A stretch of 64,000 nucleotides of DNA from Escarpia spicata (taxonomy: Eukaryota; Annelida; Polychaeta; Sabellida; Siboglinidae): assembly GCA_963995525.1 (NCBI GenBank), contig OZ023205.1, forward strand, positions 41,280,879 to 41,344,878. Reading direction: 5' to 3'. The notes below the pieces were generated by a model that was not told the origin of the DNA, ran no database searches, and saw nothing but the letters and a program-made list of their open reading frames with translations. Positions 47,326 through 57,829 of the stretch are shown here, piece by piece (position 1 is the stretch's first letter; the number at the start of each line of letters is the position of its first letter). A program made the position numbers and the translations under genes.

Positions 47326-49639
47326 TTGCAAGTCTTTGGTATTTATATATGTAATAAAATTACACGTTACATAAGTTCATAATGCTACAATTACCTTGCT
47401 TTTTATGCACATATTAGTCTCACAATATTCAACCAAGTGGATAACGTCTGCCGCAAAGTCCACCGAAACAACGCTGGGTTTGGTGGCATCCAACTAGTGG
47501 CTTTAGGTGATTTCTATCAATTGCCGCTAGTCCCCGATATGGAACATGGGGATGTTGGGAATTTTCCCTTCACCTCAAATTGTTTCCAGTCAATGAATTT
47601 ACGTACGTGAATTTGACAACTGTCAAGCGACAGCACTGCGGAAGCTTCATATAAGCTATTGGCGATGTGGCGACCGGTAACGTGAGTGCTTTGATTTATT
47701 TGTATATCGTTGGAGCGCATTGGCTCCACTGAAGTATCGCACTCTCAAACTAGATACATTCCGGGTGCTAATGTTATACTGCCGTTTCGAACCTTGAGCA
47801 AGTTCGTTTACTCTACTTCAATGATCTCTATGAATGAGTACCTAGCCATAGACACTGGTGGATATTTGTCTACTTTCACTGTTCGAGCATTTGTTGCAGC
47901 GTGGCTGCATGCTTCCCCAGATAAGGCGAGATAGTTTTCGATTGAACAGGTCTGCCAGGGAGTAAATTGTACAGCATTGAGCATTCGTGAGGACTGGGCT
48001 ATATATGAAGTGGCTTTAAAAAATACAATCGTCTCCACAACGTCTTAGATATCAATATATTTTCCAATTCATCACTACTTCCTTCGACCTTCAGTTGTAT
48101 CATAACATATTCCCTGTATTTGCCAAACAGGTCAATGAGGCCACTGGCGTCGACATGCACAATCACGACTTCCTCGAGGCAATCGATGAAGAAATACAGT
48201 ATATCACTCCAGAGATATCGATATGTCGTGTATACAATAGATACATGTACTTGCACATTTGAACAGTGTTTCTGACCTTTACGTACAATCACATGTTACA
48301 ATCACATGTATGCGGTCGATAGTTAAAATAAATGTAGCATAATGTATGTATAGTTCATTGTATATATGTATATATAATGTATATGACCTTGGTATTTGAC
48401 CGGGAAACAGAACCCAACACCTCAACTACATTATAGTGTGTTCATTTCCTGTACAACCGGGTGTACGTGTTGTTTAATTGTATAACAATAGAATTGTTAT
48501 TAATTTATTGCCGCAGGTAATGCTTCGTTCCTGCGACGGATGTTGACGCCGGCAGACTTATATCTGGAGGTTAATGCACCAGTGATTATAACTTCAAAAG
48601 TTTCTAACCGCTTGTTGAACGGCATGCAAGCCGTAGTTCTGCAAACCTGCCCCGAATACGTTACAATAAGAACACAAGATGGACGCATAGGAACATTACA
48701 CAAGGCGGCGTTTGTTAGCTACTCCCCAATGACACAGAAACTGGCTGCGACCCGGTATCAGATTCCTCTGAGGCTTGCATTCGCAGTGACGATTCACATG
48801 TGTCAAGGCAAGTAATTCCATCAATAATAGTAATTACATTTTATTTCTTACTACACTCACTATTTGTATAACAAATAAATCTGTGCCACATGACAGCTGC
48901 GCACCTCCTGTATCTCTTTTTCTCTGCATCTCCACATATCTGATTTTCTCTCACGAGCACACGCACAGTGGTACGTTCACATTTCTGTATTTATGATGTA
49001 TTATTTTACCCACACTTGCTAATGACGATGTAAGGATGTTGCAAATACATACTATAGAAAACAGCATGTGGATACTTGACACCGAAATAGCATAACGTTG
49101 TAATTCCTACAAATGTCGAATGTGTTCCTGTAAGGTGCAGTTATAAAAATACAACATTTATTATGATTTCAAAGCTCTATAATACATGTTTTGTTTCTTT
49201 CAGGCGTAACACTTCGACGCACTGTTGTACACGCAGAGAAGGTGTTTGCATCAGGCCAGCTAGGGGTCGCAATAAGCCGGGTGCGGAATCCTGCTTGACC
49301 TTCATTGGCTTCATAAAGCAAGTGTGTCTGGCACACAACAGTTGTGTTACTGATTTCTACGCACGCACGCCTCTTGCAATGCAACAAGACGTAAGCTGTT
49401 GTCCGCATGCTATCGAAGGTTTGTGATTTTCCTTCCGATGTATTATTGAACAGTTCAGGTTATTACATCACACAACGATTTGCCATGAAATGGTCGTTTT
49501 ATTACAAACATTTCATACGATAAATATAACAGTATTATAATGTTAAACCTATATTAATCATATATACATGTACACACATATACAACACTTATACGTGTTT
49601 AAATTTGATTTCATACCCTTTTCCATACAATACTATCGT

Positions 49640-50668
49640 TACTATCGTGAGCATCCTGTTTTGGAGGCTGCGATTACATCATTACTCGCAGCTGAGCGCA
49701 CAACGGACGGTGCAAACGACTATGTATCATACACAGATAGCACGGATTACGGTGAGTTACAACTTGTTTGTAACGAATGGCACATTTGACTCCTACTGTC
49801 ATAAACATGTATGAATATTCATATGTATGCAACTAATCGTTTGAATGTAATGTAATCATGGATTAAAAAAAATTGTTTTACACGTGTTGCGAGTTAATAC
49901 CACCTTTTTTCATCAGTATTTAAAAAGACACACTGCAGTTGGCAGTTTATGTATGCTTACGTTAATTATTCACCATTGTCTTTCTTGGTTTTTTATGACG
50001 TTTCAAGTGCTCAGTTCGACGCAATACAACACATTTTATATACACTTAACACAACAATGCCCACAAGTACTTACAACCAAAAACAACGGCATGCAGCATT
50101 TCAACAACTCAATAAAGACAAACTATACAATTACACTCACATTGTGTACTCGCATTTCACACAAATCCCTCACCTCCAGAAGAAAATTCGAGACAAAAAC
50201 CGAACAGAATTCATGAGATCCTGCACTGATTTCTTCAGGGTGAGTACGCATTGGAATATGGTTGTTTATAACAAGAATAAACATTGCATCAGAAATATAT
50301 GTTTTACTTTTTCATATATTGTTGTAATAATTATATATAAATATATATATATGTCTGAATATATATATACATATATATACCTATATGTGTATATATATAT
50401 ATACGTATATACAAATATTACGTACTTTGTCTACATTGTAATGTAGAAATGAAAGATATTTCCTTTCAAGGTTTGTGTTGGCACACACATGAAAACTCTC
50501 TGAGGAACTACCATGGCGACATGGCAACACGTGGCAGCGGCCTACGTCCTTAACGAGACACGTACGTGTGTACGTCATCTGCGACGATACTCCATAAAAG
50601 CCCGAGCAGTCAACATCTACAGCGTCACCACCCAGCAACATGACAGGCGCAGGGCTAGGTCAACTCAG
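49640..50668 (+). pseudogene. Three possible downstream exons, unknown protein
   Basis: Three stretches with splice-like borders join in frame: one ending 49751 (DYVSYTDSTDY, GATTACG|GTGAGT), 49917-50239 (CATCAG|TATT to TTCAGG|GTGAGT; starts FKKTHCSW), and 50471-50668 (TTTCAAG|GTTTG to CTCAG|GTACC; contains TTMATWQHVAAAYVLNETR). The phase of the first junction is exactly right. The third exon has one TGA after KTL. A start exon was not found, and an acceptor for the first stretch is unclear. They could be the 3' part of the helicase gene or a separate gene. No domain recognised. Confidence 0.45.
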
Positions 50669-51400
50669 GTACCTTGGTGGGGGATGTATAGCCGTGATGC
50701 AGTATAACACCGTAAACCGCCTCAGACGCCATATGCACGTCAGTAGTGAGAGAGGGTTTTGTAATACGTAACCGGTGGGAGCAAGAGCACCCACGGATAA
50801 ATTCTAAGATGGTACCTGTCATGGTGGTCACGTGATCTAACTCCTGGCGGAAAGAAGTGGAAGTAGTGTCACCTGGGGAAATATGCAATGTGTACTGGAT
50901 GAGTGTAGGATGAATTCCTGTCACATCGCATATAAGTAGGTATCGAAAAACACCATATTTCAAAGTTTACAACGTTTTAATTATTTATCAACGCCGATGC
51001 CACTTTGTAACATAAATGATAATTTTGAAAACGGTCTGTATGAATTATACATTAAATGTTACACATAGGAGAGGTATATGTTAATACCCAGTCCGATTAT
51101 GCAGACACATTGTGTAGAGAGAAGTTGCAAAGTACAAGTCATATTGGCCAGTAGCCTCTTGACATTGGCCAGATGCACCTTATCAGAAAACATGCAACAA
51201 TTTGCGAGTACAAAAACCCCGTCACATGTTGCGTCGCGGATGTCGTCAGGCGTTCATTAATAAACACAAGGCCGTGTGAAAGAGATAAGTGTTGAGTCAC
51301 GGCTTATCGCATACTGCACCCGCTAACGAGCACATGCAGAGAGCGGAGTTCAACTCGTGACTCCATAGTCTCGTGATTGAAAAGACATAACGCCTCTATC
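50669..51400. other. Mostly gene-free
   Basis: A minus-strand frame of 102 codons (50655-50963) is open, with no recognised domain. Nothing else coding is seen. Confidence 0.35.
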
Positions 51401-51411
51401 GGGTTTGTGTA

Positions 51412-51417
51412 TATAAA
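51412..51417 (+). promoter_or_regulatory. TATA box
   Basis: TATAAA within GTATATAAACC, about 80 nt upstream of an ATG with good context (GAAGATGG). TCACTTTC near 51447-51454 is placed as a transcription start would be. Confidence 0.5.
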
Positions 51418-51491
51418 CCTACCATAAATCTAGTGGACCATATCACTTTCTACCGACCTCGAACAACGCAACTTCAGTCCGACTGCTGAAG

Positions 51492-51554
51492 ATGGCGAGC
51501 GCTCAGGACAAGGCATGCCACGAGGACAAGATGAATATTACATGTCCCGAACAA
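51492..51554 (+). CDS. Probable first coding exon of an unknown gene
   Basis: Twenty-one codons starting MASAQDKACHED and ending CPEQ, followed directly by a consensus donor GTAAGT (CAA|GTAAGT, phase 0). With the TATA box 75 nt upstream it looks like a real gene start. No second exon was identified before the minisatellite and the Polinton at 52.67 kb, so the gene may extend beyond the window or have been cut by these insertions. The product is unknown. Confidence 0.45.
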
Positions 51555-51659
51555 GTAAGTGTTGCAAGCTATACATTTTATCGCCCACTGACCCTCATGA
51601 TATGCGTTTGACCTCCCAAGTATGTGTGTTAGATTTACGGGTGACAAAAGGGGTTCCTC

Positions 51660-52210
51660 TATTGCTTTGGAGTTTTATAGATCTCATGTGGTGGTGATGA
51701 ATATGTAAGGGTAATTAATTAGGTATACGTAAGGTGTCATTAAGGGTATTTAGGAGTAACTTAGGGGTAATTAAGTGGTAATTGTAAGGAACTAAAGGTA
51801 ATAAAGGGCAAGTAAGATATATTCAGGGGCAATTAAGGTGTAATTAAAGGTAATTAGGGGTAATTCAGTTTAAATAAGAGGTACCTATGTGTAAGTGTCA
51901 TTAAGGGTAAATAAGAGGTAATTAGGGGTAATTACTGCTTAATCGATCGCGGGTAAATAAGGGTAATTATGTGTAAATAAGGGGTAATTAAGGATAAATA
52001 GAGGTAACTAAATGTAATTCATGGTATTTAAGGCCAAGTAAGATGTAATCAGGGGCTAATAAGGTGTAATTAAGGGTACTTATGGGTATCTAAATATAAT
52101 TAGGGGTAATTAAGTTTAAATAAGAGGTAACTATGGGTAATTAAGGGTAAATCATGGGTAACCAAGAGGAAAGTAAGGATTACTAATAGTAATTAGGGTA
52201 AACTAGGGGT
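51660..52210. repeat. Degenerate GGGTAATTAA minisatellite
   Basis: Dozens of ~10-12-bp variants of GGGTAATTAA/GGGTAAATAA. It resembles a slipped telomere-like repeat but the unit is irregular and AT-rich. Confidence 0.85.
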
Positions 52211-52673
52211 TCAAAGTTAATACTACCTTCTGCTTAGTAGTTATAGATGAACAGGTATTATAGTTGTTATAATATAGTCGAATACTATGTTGTAGTTAAG
52301 ACTAGGTTGACCTTAGTCAGTTGATGATATGATACTAGTGGTGTTGTTTTTCAAACCAATACCACTTGTTCTTTAACATTATATATGTAGTGTGTAATAT
52401 TAAAACGACAATGTGTTATGAATATTATTGTAATATTTAGTCTCAGAGAATAAAATTAGTTGAAATGGTACTCTTAGTTATTCGTTAGTAACCTTTCACA
52501 TTGAAGAGTGACCTTCCGTACATGCCCTTTAGTCACACGCACGCACACATATGTCAGTTGGGCTTAGAGGCGCTTCTAGCTGTCACGCGGTTAGTACGCA
52601 GATAGTAGACCAGAAACAAAATAACACTATTTAGACAGATGTTACGCAATCGATTGTCATAGAACACCATGTC
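52211..52673. other. Left flank of the Polinton gene block, no gene
   Basis: No terminal inverted repeat is recognised here, although the Polinton genes start at 52674, so this end is probably truncated or rearranged. Confidence 0.4.
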
Positions 52674-52832
52674 ATGGACGCGGTAGTAGCGGTAGTAGGA
52701 ACAGTTGGGGTGTACCTGTACGTCTGGTCCATCTTATTGTACGTTCCCCTTCGCTCCTCATGTGGTGGAGGTAACGTCGTATCTAACGTCACGACAAACG
52801 CGACATTGTCGAACGTGACCACCACCTACTAG
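52674..52832 (+). CDS. Small Polinton membrane protein, 52 aa, intact
   Basis: Starts MDAVVAVVGTVGVYLY and has one hydrophobic segment (about residues 3-25). A CGGG turn follows, then a tail with several N-x-T sequons (SNVTTNATLSNVTTT). It stands 11 bp before the ATPase start, in the position where Polintons often carry a very small membrane ORF. It is one of the few uninterrupted frames of the block. Its role is unknown; a single-pass membrane protein exposed on one side is inferred from the sequence. Confidence 0.6.
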   Translation: MDAVVAVVGTVGVYLYVWSILLYVPLRSSCGGGNVVSNVTTNATLSNVTTTY

Positions 52833-52843
52833 AACACGACATA

Positions 52844-53490
52844 ATGGATACGCGGTGGAAACATTCCTTCACCTGCATCGTCGCGAGTCCGACGGGGTGT
52901 GGTAAGAGTACGTTCGTGACGCGTTTGCTACGTTACGCCGCAACAATGATAGATCCGCCTCCTGAGAAGATCACGTGGCGTAACGGAGAATGCCAGAACG
53001 CTTACGCGTCTGTATACAACGACTTGGTACAGTTCGAGGAAGGCTTGCCGAGCGGCGCGTTCGACGCTTCGACGTGGAACCTCGTGGTCATAGACGATCT
53101 GATGGCGGAAACGTACGAACGGGTCACGACCTTGTTCACGAAAACGAGTCATCACCCGAACACGTTCGTACTGTATCTCGTGCAGAAACTATTTCCAATA
53201 AACGAGGAGAGTCGCACGATCAGCCTGAACGCGCAATAAATGGTGCTCTTCAAAAATCCTCGCGACGCGTCACAGATAGGTCACTTGGCGCGACAAAGGT
53301 ATCTGGGACGCCTGAAGTTTGTACTGGACGCAGTCACAGACGCCACGTCGTCACCGCACTGCTATCTCCTGATCGATCTGTACCAGGAAACGTGCGAAGA
53401 CATGCGTCTGCGCACGACCGTCTTTTCGGACGACGGCGTTCAGTACGTGGACCAACAAAAAGGTAAAAGACGACCGCGCACGCCCCTCTT
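52844..53490 (+). pseudogene. Polinton packaging ATPase (FtsK/HerA-A32 type)
   Basis: Walker A SPTGCGKSTF near residue 17 and Walker B LVVIDDLM near residue 83, typical of the genome-packaging ATPase of Polintons. A TAA at 53237-53239 interrupts the frame. The same frame then continues with MVLFKNPRD, HLARQRY, CYLLIDLYQ and MRLRTTVF, the expected C-terminal blocks. No stop separates it from the following small protein, so the two are fused in frame. In intact elements this enzyme would drive DNA into virions; here the stop makes it a relic. Confidence 0.88.
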
Positions 53491-53501
53491 CAGTTGCGCC
53501 A

Positions 53502-53914
53502 TGTCTGAGCTCGTAAAGAGACACATACTCTGCATACAGGCGCTGAACAGATACAAGAGCACTAAAATGAGACGAGCCATCATCAACAACGCCGACGCCG
53601 GTTTCCTGTCGGCTTTGCTAGTACCGTTGGCCGGTGCGGTCTTTCTACCCTTGCTCAAAGAGGTGCTACTCAAGTACAAGACGATGGAACACGCAAGGAA
53701 GATGGTCTTGGTAGATTCACGACTGTTGGACAGCGCACCACCATCGACGGATACCTTAGGACGCAAGATGCAGGTCCTCGACGACAAGATGAAGAGACGT
53801 AGCGTGGAGTGCGCGCGATCGCTCGGTAGAGCACGACGAACGCTGCAGTTGACACCCGTCCTACCCACGCCACCGTCGGTAGGACGCAAGACATCGGAAT
53901 GGGAGAGTCTTTAA
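53502..53914 (+). pseudogene. Two conserved small Polinton proteins, fused
   Basis: From the ATG at 53502 the frame reads MSELVKRHILCIQAL, KMRRAIINNADA, then GFLSALLVPLAGAV. In other Polintons the first and the last of these belong to one protein of ~100-130 residues with a longer middle, so an internal deletion is inferred. From 53688 MEHARKMVLVDSRLLDS begins a second conserved Polinton protein, with RLD-like DDKMKRRS, cut off at 53914 after about 75 residues. Both are usually separate genes. They are thought to be virion-associated, but their exact role is not established. A full-length relative of the second protein occurs at 61670-62620. Confidence 0.65.
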
Positions 53915-54075
53915 AGGAGGCGCACCGTCACGAATCGACAGCATAATGTTCGATCCACGGAGCAGTCTGCATTGTCTGTTTGCCGCTATCGCTTACGTCG
54001 GAGTTCACATCGTGGGTGCAATTACAATCAACTACGTTATCCTTGTATCATGGCCCGCCGTCGAAAATAGCTGCA

Positions 54076-54716
54076 TGGAGTCTACTTCGACTCTGCTAAG
54101 GTGGGGAGTTACGGGGGAATCGAGTCTTTGCGCAGAGCCACCTTCCGACCTATGCAGGGTGTACCGACAAAGATCGTCGAACAATGGCTATCGGAACAGA
54201 AAGCCCTTACCGTACAGAAACCGGTGAGAGTTCGTTTCAAGCGGCCACGTGTTGTCGTCGGAGGCCGGAATCAACAGTGGCAGGCCGATCTCGTCGATAT
54301 GTCCTGTCTGAAAACAGACAACGACGGTACGACGTTCCTACTCACGGTGATCGACATCTTCTCGAAAGCCGCCCGTTGCGTTCCACTGAAGACCAATTCG
54401 GCGACGTCGATGGTGAGGGCGCCGGACGGACTATTCACCGACAGCGATCATCCGCTGACGTTGCAGACCGATAGAGGTCTGGAATTACCAAACCGTGGCG
54501 TTCGGGGTGTATTGGAAAAGTACGGTATCCATCACTTCTCCACCTACAACGAGGAGACCAAGGCGAACATCGTGGAAAGCTTTAATCGCACGTTAAAGAC
54601 GCGTATGTGGCGATACCTGACGAAACGCGAGACGTGGTGATACATCGATACCCTTCAGGACTTGGTATGCTGATACAATACGATCGATGCCAAGGCCCTC
54701 GTCGGCTATAAAGACT
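54076..54716 (+). pseudogene. Polinton retroviral-type integrase
   Basis: Reads VYFDSAKVGSYGG (54076), VQKPVRVRFKRPRV, then WQADLVDM with the first catalytic Asp, TVIDIFSKAARCVPLK, LQTDRGLEL with the second Asp, and IVESFNRTLKTRMWRY with the Glu. So the DDE triad is present. A TGA (54638-54640) follows ETW, and further stops fall in the continuation YIDTLQDLV and YNTIDAKALVGYKD. The C-terminal chromodomain usual in this family is missing. In a live element this enzyme inserts the DNA. A small hydrophobic frame (53946 on, MFDPRSSLHCLFAAI) lies directly upstream. Confidence 0.85.
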
Positions 54717-54751
54717 AGTCAAGCGTCCGACAAGCTTTCATTAGCCCACAC

Positions 54752-55033
54752 ATGACGGACGATACGACAACACAAGTCTCCGTTAGTGACGAAGTCGACG
54801 CTCCGCCGCCGCAGAAAGAGAGGACCCAGTGGCACATCTTCGGCACCGCATGTCCCAAAGAGGAGACCTTGTTTCTGTGTCATGTCGTCGTCTTGTACAC
54901 GGCCATCATGATAAGCATTTATAACCTGTCGAAAGGACAAGGGAATCCGAATCTGTGGACGGCCCTCTTGAGCAGTTCGTAGGGCTAAATGCAACTCAGC
55001 CCGACGTTGAAACAGCAGCATGATGACGACTGA
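54752..55033 (+). pseudogene. Polinton one-TM protein, 93 codons with two stops
   Basis: Starts MTDDTTTQVSVSDE and has KEETLFLCHVVVLYTAIMIS as a transmembrane segment near residues 45-65, then NLSKGQ and LWTALLSSS. It stops at TAG (54980-54982), but the frame continues through a second stop to MQLSPTLKQQHDDD, matching the end usual for this Polinton family (LWTxLLSSxxGxxLPxP). A conserved small membrane protein of unknown role. Its end overlaps the start of the next gene. Confidence 0.65.
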
Positions 55034-55906
55034 TTTCTATCTCATTTTGCCTAGCAATGTTTGATTGCGCACTCACCCCAATAGCACCGTGGCGCATTAC
55101 ATCACGAACTTGCCTTGTCGCGTGGTGCTGTCGGACAGCGGCGAGTGGGACTGCGGTATTGTAAGGTTCCGCTACCCGCACACTTGGTACAATGTTCGTG
55201 AGGAGGATACGAGTCAATGTCCGATAGCACAGGCCACACGCCGTCAGCCAAGATCGAACACGGGTATTACTACAACGTGACCCAATTTTTGCGTGCCATG
55301 AACAAGGCACTGTTTAAAATGTCGACGGATAAGTTCAAGGTGAAACTGAGCTACAGCAACATCTCTCACAATGTGCCCTTGCACATGACACCTACAACCG
55401 AGTTTTGTATACCCCTGGAGAGTGCCATGGAAACCATATTAGGTTTTCGTACGACGTTGATCACCATTACCGATACAAAGTCCACGCGCACCCACGACCC
55501 CCCACCCATGCATGGAAACAACATCATACCGACGTCCACCACCACCACTACCGACTCCGATTCGACAGACATTGTTGGTGGTGAGTATGCCTTCGAGAAA
55601 GAGGCTCCTGTCGTGATGGACATGCTTCAAGGATTCACCACCATGTACGTCTACACAGGCGTCGTGAAGTCACGTGTCGTCGGAGATATTCACGTACCGT
55701 TGCTGCGGAACGTTGCATTTATCGGACGGAACGGGGCCACGGTGATCAAGAGTTTCGATAACGTCCAATACGTCCCTCTGCTGTGTAAAGAGTTCGGGAC
55801 GATAGAGATCGATAAAAGAGACGACACAGGACGACGCGTGCCATTCGAGATCGGTAAAGTGACGGTGACACTTCATTTCCGACGACGACGGACGGCACTG
55901 TTCTAG
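55020..55906 (+). pseudogene. Polinton minor capsid (penton-like) protein
   Basis: Begins MMTTDFYLILPSN and shows NSTVAHYITNLP, SGEWDCGIVRFRYPHTWYNV, typical of Polinton penton-type proteins. TGA at 55062-55064 breaks the frame once. A shift near 55210 leads to the main part: HGYYYNVTQFLRAMNKALF, LSYSNISHNVPL, ETILGFRT, MYVYTGVVKSRVVGD. The C-terminus ends FRRRRTALF. The family forms the vertex protein with a single jelly-roll fold. Two lesions in ~295 codons make this copy non-functional. Confidence 0.8.
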
Positions 55907-55911
55907 AGATT

Positions 55912-56313
55912 AATTACAACGACTACTACACTCGTCAAGCGGGAGGTGCGCTTCCCTATTTCGCAGGTGCCCGATAACAACGAGGACACGGACTAGGAGG
56001 TCTACTGCGTAGCGTCATGCTACTCGTTAAGAGAGGTGCCGTGGATTTGTGAAAGAGAGCGGTATCGACCGGCACACACATAGCCGATGACGTCTTGTCG
56101 GGACAGAACATCAGAACGGTCGACAAACGTCGCGTCATTGCTGCCGGTAGGGACATGTTGAGCGACCTCTTGACCCCTGGCGTGTAACCGCGTAAGCGTA
56201 TAAGACGCGCACCCGCCACGAAACGAGTCAGTACAGCCGGGGGACTTACGAAAACACGCACGTCGTCGCGGAAATGTGAGCCCGACATATTCGACGATGT
56301 CTTTCTTGCATAA
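55912..56313 (+). pseudogene. Basic glycine-rich virion-type protein
   Basis: One frame, 134 codons, with three stops (55975, 56050, 56185) but no shift. Reads DYYTRQAGGALPYFAGAR, RGHGLGGLLRSVM, TGTHIADDVLSGQN, RKRIRRAPATKRVS and ends DIFDDVFLA, overlapping the start of the capsid gene. This is a conserved protein type of Polintons and adintoviruses placed just before the major capsid, considered a virion core or minor protein. The role is taken from gene position and composition, not shown here. Confidence 0.65.
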
Positions 56314-57561
56314 ACAATCGTGTGAGGGACACAAGAGCGAGCTCGAACTCTTCACCGTGCCTTCGTCTCAGACCAGCATCATCGATAGTCACACGGTACG
56401 ACACCATCCCATGTCCTCGATCGACTCGTGCGGACCGATAGAATTCGTTATACCCGCATCGGGAGATGATTACCTGAATCTCGCCAGCACGATGCTACAC
56501 GTTCAAGCGAAAGTGTCCCGTGCCGAAGGAGCCGACCTCGACGCAACCGATGCCGTCGGTCCCGTGAATAACTGGCTCCATTCGCTATTCAGTCAGGTCG
56601 ACGTCTACCTGAGCGGAACGCTCTTGACTCCCTCGACCAAAACGTACCCGTACTGCACCTACATAGAGACGCAGCTGAATTACGGAGACGATGCCAAGGA
56701 GACGCAACTCACGAGTCTGATGTGGCACAAGGAGACGGGTGATCGCATGGAAGCCGTCGAAATAGCCGCCGGCGATGCAGCCAACGCGGGTTTCGTCAAC
56801 AGACGCAACAAGAGCGTTCGAAGTCGCGTGGTTGACATGATGGGTCGTCTCCACGTGGACCTGTTCCTCCAGGATTAATTTGTCATCAACGGCGTAGAGA
56901 TCAAGATACGTCTGGTGCGCAGCAAGGATACGTTCGCGTTAATGGCCGGTAGCGCCAACCCCGACTACAAGATAAAGATAATCAACGCCACACTGTTCGT
57001 CAAGAAGGCCACCTTGAATCCGGGCATGCAGATGGCTCACATTAAAGCTCTTGAAAAAGTTGCAAGGTCTACTCCATTCCCACGGGTACCCGCTCGCACA
57101 CGTACGAAAATATCTTCCTTGACACTCTTCCAAAACGTGCCGTGCTGTGCTGCATCGATAACGACGCTTACAACGGAACCTACGCTAAATACCCGTTCCA
57201 CAAAAAAACAACCACACCAACTTCCTCGCCGTGTACGTGGACGGACGACAGATACCATCCAAACCTGTCCAGCCCAATTTCTACGATGATCTCTTCGTCA
57301 GGTGCAACACAACCTGTTCACCTCGACAGGTAAGGTGTGGCAAGACGAAGTGAATGGCTTGTCTCGCGCCGAATTCCGACACTGGATCTCACCTCGGACG
57401 CGTGCGACAACTGCTGCTTCCATCTGGTACAAAAGGGCAACCTGCGCATCGAGATTCATTTCGGCGATGCACTGACGACCACTGTGAACGTCGTCGCCTA
57501 CGCCGAGTTCGAGACCCTGCTGGAGATCGACAAGAGTCGCAACATCATCTACGTCTTCTGA
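56297..57561 (+). pseudogene. Polinton major capsid protein (double jelly roll)
   Basis: Starts MSFLHKQSCEGHKSELELF, then QTSIIDSHTVRHHP, IEFVIPASGDDYLNL, NNWLHSLFSQVDVYLSG and YIETQLNYG, the N-terminal signature of the Polinton capsid. A TAA (56876-56878) is followed in the same frame by INGVEIKIRLVRSKDTFALM and MQMAHIKALEK. A shift near 57064 gives SIPTGTRSHTYENIFLD and PKRAVLCCID, and further shifts near 57200 and 57305 lead to FLAVYVDGRQIPSKPVQPNF, NLFTSTGKVWQDE and NVVAYAEFETLLEID. Ends RNIIYVF. The virion shell protein; this copy is broken by a stop and at least three shifts. Confidence 0.88.
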
Positions 57562-57762
57562 TGGAGACCCTGCAGAACGCCCGCCTACTCGTCCTGGACC
57601 CACACGCCGAGGCCATCGTTCGCGCAATCGTAGCCAAAGACAGACTACTACAGACTCATAATTCCAAGAGACTTCTGAGTCCCGTGTCTAACGTTTGCGG
57701 ACAATACTGTGCTGCTTATCTCATGTTTCGCTGTCGCGGACTTCCTACGGCACTATTCTGGT
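57562..57762 (+). pseudogene. Adenain-like cysteine protease, internally deleted
   Basis: The ATG follows the capsid stop immediately. The N-terminus METLQNARLLVLDPHA is joined after ~40 residues to SNVCGQYCAAYLMF, the C-terminal active-site block of adenain-type proteases, which has the Gln and the nucleophile Cys. The middle with the catalytic His (GEHW-type) is missing, so about half the protein has been lost. Ends at a TAG after LFW. Maturation protease in live elements; a second, rearranged fragment of this gene lies at 21.3-21.6 kb. Confidence 0.75.
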
Positions 57763-57829
57763 AGCAAACCATTGCCGTGTATTTGATTGGCTTAAACAGT
57801 TTACATAAGGTGTGAGTAGTAATAGAGGT

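Larger units (their letters stand above)
52674..57762 (+). mobile_element. Polinton/Maverick structural gene block, decayed
   Basis: Ten Polinton-type reading units lie on one strand with little spacing: membrane protein, ATPase, two small conserved proteins, integrase, second membrane protein, penton-like, basic virion-type protein, major capsid, protease. Polintons are large self-replicating DNA elements related to adintoviruses. The polymerase half is absent here; a truncated polymerase lies 39 kb away in opposite orientation. GC content and codon use are clearly higher in GC than in the flanks. Confidence 0.9.

Noticed and set aside
47999..48292. 97-codon minus-strand frame
   Set aside because: The plus strand of this region reads a PIF1-like block (FAKQVNEATGVDMHNHDFL), which explains the region better.
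50655..50963. 102-codon minus-strand frame
   Set aside because: No domain, no splice context, overlaps the possible exon ending at 50668; kept only as a remark.
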